From an uncultured Sunxiuqinia sp. (lineage in GTDB: Bacteria; Bacteroidota; Bacteroidia; Bacteroidales; Prolixibacteraceae), in NCBI RefSeq assembly GCF_947495665.1, contig NZ_CANLZV010000001.1:310001-374000 (forward strand): 64,000 bases of DNA, read 5' to 3'. Under the pieces are notes generated by a model, which saw only the letters and a list, made by a program, of their open reading frames with translations, was not told where the DNA came from and did no database searches. Position 1 is the stretch's first letter. Every line of letters begins with the position of its first letter. The translations under genes were made by a program, and so were the position numbers. Positions 52,150 through 58,310 of the stretch are shown here, piece by piece.

Positions 52150-52374
52150 ATGCTGCACCTGGCACAAGCGAGAAAAATTATTGAGAGCAAAGAGCCGTTT
52201 AATATTTCATATTGGGAAAAGAACGGTGAAATTGTGCATGCCGAAAATGTGGTGTGCACCAGCTCCTATTTTCGTGGCAACACCTTCAACTTGAAGTTTC
52301 TCACCTCTGAGGAATTTAGAACGGTTAAAGCGCACCTGATCTGGAATATCAACGGAGAGGAGGTATTTGTATGA
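52150..52374 (+). CDS. Hypothetical phage protein
   Basis: 74 residues, unrecognised. Beta-rich with NISYWEKNGEIVHAENVVCTS; it overlaps the portal start by ATGA and is presumably co-expressed with it. It may be a small head-completion or accessory protein. Confidence 0.55.
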   Translation: MLHLAQARKIIESKEPFNISYWEKNGEIVHAENVVCTSSYFRGNTFNLKFLTSEEFRTVKAHLIWNINGEEVFV

Positions 52375-53786
52375 AAAACAGCACTCCGACAATGAAAAAT
52401 CCGCCAGCTCCTCCAGCTTCGGTTGCTGATGATTTCATCTCTTTTGGGGTTCACGTGGTTCATGGAGGCAATGAAGCCTTTGCAGCTCTTATTACGGAAG
52501 ACTCCAGAAGGATATTTGACTATGAGGATGTAAAGCCTAAGGACATAAAGAATGGCTATCGTGGGTACGTTCCATGGGGCGAAGACAATGAGCTACCGTA
52601 CCAAATACTGGAAAAGGTTCGCAATGACGAAGTGATGTCGTCAAACATGTCTTTTAACATTACTACGGCCTATGGTCGGGGCTTTCATTCTACGATGGCT
52701 GATGGATCTCCAATTACCGATAAGGATATCAAGAAGTTTTTCCGGCGGAATAACATGGTCAAATTTTGGGCAGAACAGTTTACTGACATCAAGCATTTCC
52801 TTTTTTCAGTAATGGTTGTCATCCTCGATAATGAGGGGTCTAGAATTGTTCAGATTCGCCATAAGGAGGCCATTAATTGCCGCTTTGAGACTTGCGATCC
52901 GGAAACCGGAGACATTGAACATGTTTTTTACGCCAACTGGAAAGACAATCCGAGCGACGATCAGGTTGATGCCATTCCGCTCCTGGACATAGATGATCCG
53001 ATAGGAGACCTGATGGTTCGATTGGGCAGGGAACCAAACCCGGACACCGGTAAAAATGAGGAAAAAACCAGTGACCGCATGTTTGCGATTGTGAACCGGA
53101 TTCCTACAGCCGGCGAGAAGTATTATCCGTTTCCCTATTACTGCAGTACCTTCAATTCGAAATGGTACGATCTGAAAGCAGCCATCCCGATTGCCAAGCA
53201 TGCTAAAATGAAGAATGGCATGGCCATTCGCTATATTGTGGAACTGCACAAAGATTACTTTGTAAAGCTGTTTGAAAGTGAAAAGATTACTGACCCGGCC
53301 AAGAAAAAGGAGCGGCGAACGCTAGAGATTAATAATATTAAGAACTTCCTGTCGAGCGAGGAAAATGCGGGTAAATCATGGACTTCGAGCTACTATTACG
53401 ATCCGAACGGCAACGAGGTGAAGATGGTAAAGATTACCCGGGTGGATAAAGACAAAGAAGGTGGCGACTATATTGAAGATTCAGAGGAAGCCGCGAATAT
53501 TGTTTCTTACGCCATGGGTGTGCATCCTAGCCTGATCGGTAGTTCGCCTGGTAAAAATAAGTCGATCAACGGAACTGAAGCCAGGGAGTTATTCACCATG
53601 AAGCAGGCCCTTGAACGAATGCCGCGTGACATTATGATTCAGCCGTTTTATCTGCTAAATGATGTCAATGATTGGGATCTCGAGTATGATATTCCGGACA
53701 TGATGCTTACCACGCTTGACCAGAAAACAGACGCCAAAGAAGTTTCAACCAAAAAACCGACTCCAGATGATAGTCAAAACGATTGA
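52371..53786 (+). CDS. Portal protein
   Basis: 471 residues. Early segment YRGYVPWGEDNELPYQILEKV with SSNMSFNITTAYGRGF, middle helices, and GVHPSLIGSSPGKNKSINGTEARELFTM in the C-terminal part are typical of phage portal proteins (DUF935/HK97-like). It would form the dodecameric DNA channel at the prohead vertex. A Shine-Dalgarno GAGAGGAGG precedes the ATG by 7 bp. Confidence 0.82.
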   Translation: MKNSTPTMKNPPAPPASVADDFISFGVHVVHGGNEAFAALITEDSRRIFDYEDVKPKDIKNGYRGYVPWGEDNELPYQILEKVRNDEVMSSNMSFNITTAYGRGFHSTMADGSPITDKDIKKFFRRNNMVKFWAEQFTDIKHFLFSVMVVILDNEGSRIVQIRHKEAINCRFETCDPETGDIEHVFYANWKDNPSDDQVDAIPLLDIDDPIGDLMVRLGREPNPDTGKNEEKTSDRMFAIVNRIPTAGEKYYPFPYYCSTFNSKWYDLKAAIPIAKHAKMKNGMAIRYIVELHKDYFVKLFESEKITDPAKKKERRTLEINNIKNFLSSEENAGKSWTSSYYYDPNGNEVKMVKITRVDKDKEGGDYIEDSEEAANIVSYAMGVHPSLIGSSPGKNKSINGTEARELFTMKQALERMPRDIMIQPFYLLNDVNDWDLEYDIPDMMLTTLDQKTDAKEVSTKKPTPDDSQND

Positions 53787-54615
53787 TCAGTTCCAGAAGG
53801 CCGTTCCAACGACGGTTAGCATTGAAAACTTTTCCGATGTAGAACCTTACATTGCCAGCGCCGAGCTGTGGACACGAAGCCAGGTGCTTGGGAATGATCT
53901 TTATGCTTATGTGGATGCACTTGTGGATCCGGCTGGTGATGACTTGACGCTGCAGAAGCTTTGTATCAATATCATCAGCAATCATGCCTATTGGGACGCA
54001 ATACCATTTCTCGATCTGGTGCACACTGAAAGTGGCTTTGCGGTTATTTCGGCCAACAACAAGGTGCCGGCCAGTAAAGAACGGGTGGAGCGATTACGGG
54101 AACAATGCCTGATTCGTCGCGACAATGAGACAGAGTTGCTGATTACATTCCTGGAAGGGCGTATTATTTACCACGACGACTGGAAGGGATCGCCAGCCTA
54201 TTCGGTAATGACCGACTGTTTGATTCGTACCGCTACCGAGCTGCAGCAGTATGGCAGCTGGGAGGGCAGCCGGCGCGATTTCTTGAAGCTTCGACCGAAA
54301 CTGATTCAGGAGACGATGATGCGGCTGGAACCAGTGTTCTCGAAAGATTACATCGAAGAGTTAATCGAGAAGCAACGCGACAATGAAATTGTTGGCGATG
54401 ATGTGAAGGTGATTGAATTGCTGAAATATGCCATTGGCAGCCTGGTGAACGGAAACCCCGAAGCGGCTGAAAAGATTGCTGCAGATGCCTTGCGTTATAT
54501 GGATTCGCACCTGATTAGCTTCCCCACCTATACCGCTAGCAGTGAATACCTGGCCCGAACGATGGCTAATTACGAAAACGACGCTGACTCACCGATATTC
54601 TCAAGTTTGCACTAA
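53767..54615 (+). CDS. DUF6712-like neck/connector protein
   Basis: 282 residues from ATG 53767, overlapping the portal end by 20 bp. The opening MIVKTIDQFQKAVPTTVSIE and the ELWTRSQVLGNDLYAYVDAL block match DUF6712, a family found right after portal genes in Bacteroidota phages. It probably forms part of the head-tail connector. The exact assignment is moderately certain. Confidence 0.68.
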   Translation: MIVKTIDQFQKAVPTTVSIENFSDVEPYIASAELWTRSQVLGNDLYAYVDALVDPAGDDLTLQKLCINIISNHAYWDAIPFLDLVHTESGFAVISANNKVPASKERVERLREQCLIRRDNETELLITFLEGRIIYHDDWKGSPAYSVMTDCLIRTATELQQYGSWEGSRRDFLKLRPKLIQETMMRLEPVFSKDYIEELIEKQRDNEIVGDDVKVIELLKYAIGSLVNGNPEAAEKIAADALRYMDSHLISFPTYTASSEYLARTMANYENDADSPIFSSLH

Positions 54616-55379
54616 TGGAATTAAGACTAGACCTTCCAACAAAAACAACCGATCTGAGTGGGAAACAGCTTCAGCTTGTTTCATGGCTCTTTCTGCAGGG
54701 ATATTCCGAGACTGAATTTCTGCTGAAAGCATTCATGCACTTATCCGGACTTCGGCTGATTACCGATCGAGATCCGGAGGCTGACGGAGCGCGCTGGTAT
54801 AAACACCGATCGCTGAAAAGGCCATTTGTTTTGGATAGTGAATTGCTTGCTGAAATGTCGAAGCGATGCGGGTTCTTGTTGAAGCCCGATGAGTTTCATC
54901 CCTTGCCTTGGATCCGGAAGGCCCGGGCGCGTCATTTTCGTTTATACAATGCCTCGTTTGAGGAGTACCTGATGGCAGAGAATTTTTACCTTGCTTATGT
55001 AGAAACCAAGGCAGACGAACACCTGGATAACCTGATCGCATGTCTTTACAGGCCGATATGGCAACGCTGGAACGCATCGAAGATCCAGCAGCGGGCAAAA
55101 CGTTTCCGGAGTGCAGACCCGGCTATTAAAAATACCGTATTTATGTGGTATGTCGGCTTTCGCACCTATGTGCCCAAGCGCTGCAAAACACTATTTACTC
55201 CAGGCAAAAAATCCAAACGCCCGTTTCATCCACGGGAGTATATCAACGGAATGATTCATCAGCTCAATAATGGAGATATCACAATTAAGGATAAGCTTAT
55301 GAAGCAGCCCGCCTGGGATGCGCTGGACGAATTGGAACAGCGAGCCATTGATCACGAATTGGCAATGGAGAATAAGTAG
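54615..55379 (+). CDS. Hypothetical neck-region phage protein
   Basis: 254 residues, unrecognised. Helical, with a basic middle (RKARARHFRLYNASFEEYLM) and FRTYVPKRCKTLF. It overlaps the preceding stop by one base. Position between connector and tail-completion genes suggests a role in head-tail joining. Confidence 0.55.
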   Translation: MELRLDLPTKTTDLSGKQLQLVSWLFLQGYSETEFLLKAFMHLSGLRLITDRDPEADGARWYKHRSLKRPFVLDSELLAEMSKRCGFLLKPDEFHPLPWIRKARARHFRLYNASFEEYLMAENFYLAYVETKADEHLDNLIACLYRPIWQRWNASKIQQRAKRFRSADPAIKNTVFMWYVGFRTYVPKRCKTLFTPGKKSKRPFHPREYINGMIHQLNNGDITIKDKLMKQPAWDALDELEQRAIDHELAMENK

Positions 55380-55444
55380 TCATCCTGAACTTGGTTCAGG
55401 ATCTTCATGGAGTTGAAACAGATCCCGCATCAAGTCCGGGATGA
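55380..55444. repeat. REP-like palindromic element
   Basis: A 65-bp element starting TCATCCTGAACTTGGTTC and ending in CCGGGATGA. Two hairpins (CCTGAAC/GTTCAGG and ATCCCG/CGGGAT) lie inside outer arms TCATCC/GGATGA. It resembles the dispersed CATCCTGAACTTG elements of Bacteroidota genomes, inserted here between phage genes. Confidence 0.6.
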
Positions 55445-55459
55445 TAAAATAAAGCAGCT

Positions 55460-55930
55460 ATGTTTGATCCTATTAATTACATGCAAACGATTCATTCAAA
55501 GATGAAGCTCACGAAGGATAAGTACCGTTTTTGCAAAGTGAGTGGTGTTGGTTCCCTTGAAGAGGTGCTGGAAAACAGCAGGCGCGAAAAGCACTTCTTT
55601 GCGATTGACGATAGCCAGGATGGACAAACCTTCCGCAAAGGTGGTGGTTACTTTGAGCGCCGTCCCTACACGGTATTTATTCTGGGCAGGGCTGAATATG
55701 GCAAAATGGATCAGCGCGAGGCGGTACTAACAGAGGCCAAAAGCGTGTATCGGCATATCTTGTCAAAACTCATCCGGGATAAGCTCACCATTCCGGTTCT
55801 GAACATGGAGAATATTAACTTTTACGAGGTTCCGCCAGCTTTCGCCACTGGCTGCAGTGGTTTGTATTTTGTATTTTTTGTTGAAAACCCGGTAAACCTG
55901 GTCTACGATGCCGCAGCCTGGAACGATTGA
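55460..55930 (+). CDS. Probable tail completion / head-tail joining protein
   Basis: 156 residues. Alpha/beta with GQTFRKGGGYFERRPYTVFI and NMENINFYEVPPAFATGCSG. Size and position match tail terminator-like proteins (about 130-160 residues) that follow the connector genes in siphoviruses. Not diagnostic. It overlaps the next gene by 23 bp. Confidence 0.5.
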   Translation: MFDPINYMQTIHSKMKLTKDKYRFCKVSGVGSLEEVLENSRREKHFFAIDDSQDGQTFRKGGGYFERRPYTVFILGRAEYGKMDQREAVLTEAKSVYRHILSKLIRDKLTIPVLNMENINFYEVPPAFATGCSGLYFVFFVENPVNLVYDAAAWND

Positions 55931-56417
55931 TATTAACGCCACCATTAGCGCCTGGGCTGATATTGTAATTAAGATCTGGCATGAAAAAATGGTCGAACTG
56001 AAGGTTTACGACACCGGAGAGTTGTACAATTCGCTCTTGAATGAATTGGTTAAAAATGCAGGGAATGATATTGACAGAATTGAATTCTCCTTCAAACTGT
56101 ACGGCATTTTTGTGGATATGGGTGCTGGAAAATATGGGCCAGGGCGATTGTCCCAGCGCAATACAAACTGGTTTTCGCGCATATTCTTTGGGCAAGTACG
56201 CAAGTTGAAAGAAATATTAACCGAAAGGTACAGCTCGGTTGTTACCGAAACGGTGATTAATAGCCTGACCATTGGCTTTTATGCCGGGTATAACTCAGAA
56301 ATAAGCAAGTTTACAGCGACTGAGCGGCAGCGGATCAGAAATAAAAAGAACTACGACAGGCGCCGGGCCCAGCCAGGCCGATGGGTGAACAACTCTAAAA
56401 CCTGGAAGCCCTATTGA
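55908..56417 (+). CDS. HK97-gp10-like tail completion protein
   Basis: 169 residues. The YDTGELYNSLLNELV segment (about 34-48) is like the conserved TGxLxxS block of HK97 gp10 family proteins, with VDMGAGKYGPG as a further turn. The C terminus is very basic (RIRNKKNYDRRRAQPGRW). It joins head and tail or terminates the tail tube; its position before the tape measure supports this. Confidence 0.58.
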   Translation: MPQPGTIDINATISAWADIVIKIWHEKMVELKVYDTGELYNSLLNELVKNAGNDIDRIEFSFKLYGIFVDMGAGKYGPGRLSQRNTNWFSRIFFGQVRKLKEILTERYSSVVTETVINSLTIGFYAGYNSEISKFTATERQRIRNKKNYDRRRAQPGRWVNNSKTWKPY

Positions 56418-56549
56418 TTTTATTTTGTACATTAGGGCAAACCAATAAAATTGACAGCACGAAAAAGTTTATCGATGCATGTCTAAATACTCGGAATTCC
56501 GAGTTTATTGGGGTTGAAAATCGTGATGATTTAGTATTTGGAAAACAAA

Positions 56550-56583
56550 AAAACCGGATTAATCATCCGGGTTTTCTTTTTTA
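56550..56583. terminator. Bidirectional rho-independent terminator
   Basis: CCGGAT/ATCCGG stem with flanking A-run on the left and T-run (TTTTCTTTTTT) on the right. It sits between convergent genes ending at 56417 and 56604 and can serve both strands. Confidence 0.8.
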
Positions 56584-56603
56584 AAACTACGCTATATGGA
56601 TAC

Positions 56604-56795
56604 TCAACTATTGAGACTCTTTAATGCTTCAATCTGTTTTTCAAGCTTTTCAATGTAATCTTTTACCGCTACTTCAAAGCATTCTAGTTTCTTTGGTTTA
56701 ATTCCTGTCACCTCTTTGTATTTATCCAAAGCATTGTCAAATCGCTCAACTACATCACTGTCAAGCTTAAAACTTACCTGTTGTTTTTCTCCCAT
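56604..56795 (-). CDS. Small RHH/MetJ-like regulator on the minus strand
   Basis: 63 residues. QVSFKLDSDVVERFDNALDKYKEVTGIKPKKLECFEVAVKDYI is a strand then two helices, consistent with a ribbon-helix-helix DNA-binding protein; the tail is a short coiled coil. It is divergent from the antirepressor gene at 56927 and likely regulates it through the intergenic palindrome. Confidence 0.65.
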   Translation of the reverse strand: MGEKQQVSFKLDSDVVERFDNALDKYKEVTGIKPKKLECFEVAVKDYIEKLEKQIEALKSLNS

Positions 56796-56844
56796 ATCTT
56801 TAAAATTTACTTCAAAATTAAGTGATTTTTTTGAACTCCAAATA

Positions 56845-56856
56845 AGTTTATAAACT
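56845..56856. promoter_or_regulatory. Palindrome in the divergent RHH/antirepressor region
   Basis: AGTTTATAAACT is a perfect 12-bp palindrome just upstream of the -33 box of the antirepressor promoter; a related ATAAACTAT lies near the ATG at 56927. Candidate operator for the RHH protein. Confidence 0.5.
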
Positions 56857-56866
56857 ATTTTTTACT

Positions 56867-56903
56867 TTTGTTTGGATGTTTATGGAAGTTTTATTTAAAT
56901 TTG
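56867..56903 (+). promoter_or_regulatory. Bacteroidota-type promoter of antirepressor copy 2
   Basis: TTTG at 56871-56874 (also 56867-56870), a 21-base spacer and TAAATTTG at 56896-56903, an exact match to TAnnTTTG. Transcription should start near 56909, about 18 bases before the ATG. Confidence 0.7.
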
Positions 56904-56926
56904 TATCAAACAAAAATTGATAAACT

Positions 56927-57466
56927 ATGAAAAACGAAATTGTAAAAATCCATGATGCTGAGTTTTTATGCCCGCGAGATGGCGACAATATTTTTGTTGC
57001 TATAAAACCAGCTTGTGAGTTATTGGGAATTGACCACTCTTCCCAAATGAGAAACTTGAAAAATGACCCTGAGTTTTTAGGTTCAGTTGTGGTCAATATG
57101 ACCACAACTGGAGCTGATGGCAAACAGTATGAAATGACATGCTTGCCCCTTCAGTTTTTCTTTGGATGGTTAGCGCAAATTGATCACACAAAAGTGAAGG
57201 AAGAAGTCCGAGAAAGCGTAATTCGATACAAGGTTGAAGTCTGCAATGTATTGTACAATCATTTTATGGGCGCCCGTAAATTTCTTGAAGAAAAAGAAAA
57301 GATGATAGGGAAGTTAAATGATCATCTGAAATTGGTAAAAAAGAATTTCAGCAATGCAAAAACTGTTTTAAGCAATACAGAGGATGCAATGGACAAGGTA
57401 GCCCGTATGAGTTACGATGATTACAAAAAGACTGGTTTTCAAATGGATCTTGACTTTGATGTTTAA
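56927..57466 (+). CDS. P22_AR_N-type phage antirepressor, copy 2
   Basis: 179 residues. VAIKPACELLGIDHSSQMRN with LKNDPEFLGSVVVNMTTTGA and YEMTCLPLQFFFGWLAQI parallels copy 1 at 32560. It has a helical C terminus and its own promoter, and the opposed RHH gene makes a separate regulatory cassette. It lies inside the tail gene cluster, far from the main immunity region. Confidence 0.8.
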   Translation: MKNEIVKIHDAEFLCPRDGDNIFVAIKPACELLGIDHSSQMRNLKNDPEFLGSVVVNMTTTGADGKQYEMTCLPLQFFFGWLAQIDHTKVKEEVRESVIRYKVEVCNVLYNHFMGARKFLEEKEKMIGKLNDHLKLVKKNFSNAKTVLSNTEDAMDKVARMSYDDYKKTGFQMDLDFDV

Positions 57467-57487
57467 AACCGCAATTTTGCGGTTTAT
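57466..57487 (+). terminator. Hairpin terminator-like element
   Basis: AAACCGCA/TGCGGTTT, 8-bp stem, loop ATTT, partly overlapping the antirepressor stop and followed by ATTCAG. Weak T run. Confidence 0.55.
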
Positions 57488-57493
57488 TCAGTT

Positions 57494-57520
57494 CAGTTGC
57501 CGTGCTCAACACGGCAACTG
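57494..57520 (+). ncRNA. Strong 11-bp hairpin between genes
   Basis: CAGTTGCCGTG/CACGGCAACTG with loop CTCAA is a perfect 11-bp stem, not followed by Ts. It lies between a terminator-like hairpin and the two-stem element copy 3, so three structured elements follow each other in about 125 bp. Confidence 0.5.
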
Positions 57521-57549
57521 GAAAGGATGGAAATATGTAAAAACAACAA

Positions 57550-57589
57550 TCCCCGGATCATAGGTGCTGGTAACACCTCCCCGGGGATT
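57550..57589 (+). ncRNA. Two-stem hairpin element, copy 3
   Basis: Outer stem ATCCCCGG/CCGGGGAT (57550-57557 with 57582-57589) and inner AGGTG/CACCT (57563-57567 with 57575-57579). Sequence outside the loop is nearly that of copy 1, and it again follows an antirepressor gene and precedes a gene starting ATGACAAAAGTA at 57607. Confidence 0.62.
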
Positions 57590-57606
57590 TAATTCAAAAA
57601 TGAATC

Positions 57607-57894
57607 ATGACAAAAGTAACCATTAATTACGTACCCTTTACAGAAATTGGCTACGAAAAAGAACTGGTCATAGCCCAGCAGGAAAAAGCCCTGGCAAAAG
57701 AACAGTTTGTTTATGCCGTAAAACTAAAGTTCCCCGACCTTGAGCTGCGCCGCAAAGCACTCATGCAAATTAGCCGCAAGGTGCAGGACATTAAAGCAAT
57801 GATTTATTTTGGCCAGCGGTACCCCGGCAAGGATATGAATCAAATTGTGCAGTGTATAATGGCCGAGCAGAAAGGAGGGCGCCATGTGCGATAA
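57607..57894 (+). CDS. Hypothetical phage protein
   Basis: 95 residues, unrecognised. Basic alpha/beta, YEKELVIAQQEKALAKEQFV followed by RRKALMQISRKVQDIKAMIY. It starts 17 bp after hairpin element copy 3 and shares its first codons (MTKV) with the gene at 33152. Confidence 0.55.
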   Translation: MTKVTINYVPFTEIGYEKELVIAQQEKALAKEQFVYAVKLKFPDLELRRKALMQISRKVQDIKAMIYFGQRYPGKDMNQIVQCIMAEQKGGRHVR

Positions 57895-58129
57895 AAGAGA
57901 GTCGAAAAAAGCCATTATTATTGATGGTGTGGTGCTTACCGACGAGGCAATTGATCAGCTAAAGTCGTTTCAGGAAAGCGATAACTACGCGATAACCTAT
58001 TTTCGCGAATACCTGGCGGATGCCATTTGTTGCATAACCACCAATGTAGGCGTGAAAGATGAGCTAAAGGAGTTGATTGAAGAATTATCATACCTCCGTG
58101 GATTTTTAAAAAACTTACGTAAGCCATAA
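57884..58129 (+). CDS. Hypothetical phage protein
   Basis: 81 residues, unrecognised, mostly helical (IDQLKSFQESDNYAITYFRE; ELIEELSYLRGFLKNLRKP). A textbook Shine-Dalgarno sequence AAAGGAGGG (57871-57879) precedes its ATG, itself inside the preceding gene. Followed by a perfect terminator. Confidence 0.6.
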   Translation: MCDKRESKKAIIIDGVVLTDEAIDQLKSFQESDNYAITYFREYLADAICCITTNVGVKDELKELIEELSYLRGFLKNLRKP

Positions 58130-58152
58130 GCAGCCTTCGGGCTGCTTTTTTC
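58129..58152 (+). terminator. Rho-independent terminator with TTCG loop
   Basis: AGCAGCC-TTCG-GGCTGCT followed by TTTTT. A perfect 7-bp stem with a very stable tetraloop after the antirepressor cassette. Confidence 0.9.
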
Positions 58153-58177
58153 GTATATTTGATTAAAACCGAGGGAA

Positions 58178-58252
58178 ATGACATTTATACTTGCCTTTTT
58201 TATTGTACTTCTCATCGTATCCTTCCTGGGCGCTATCTTCCAGCGCCGATAA
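58178..58252 (+). CDS. 24-residue hydrophobic micro-protein
   Basis: ATG at 58178, TAA at 58250; a GAGGGA purine stretch precedes it. The peptide MTFILAFFIVLLIVSFLGAI plus FQRR is one membrane helix with a basic end. It sits between a terminator and the tape measure gene. Translation is inferred from start context and composition only. Confidence 0.4.
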   Translation: MTFILAFFIVLLIVSFLGAIFQRR

Positions 58253-58310
58253 CTTTATTGTCCTTTCCGGGGCCTGTTACTGATTGTACTTTTCGTGAAA
58301 AGAAAGCACA

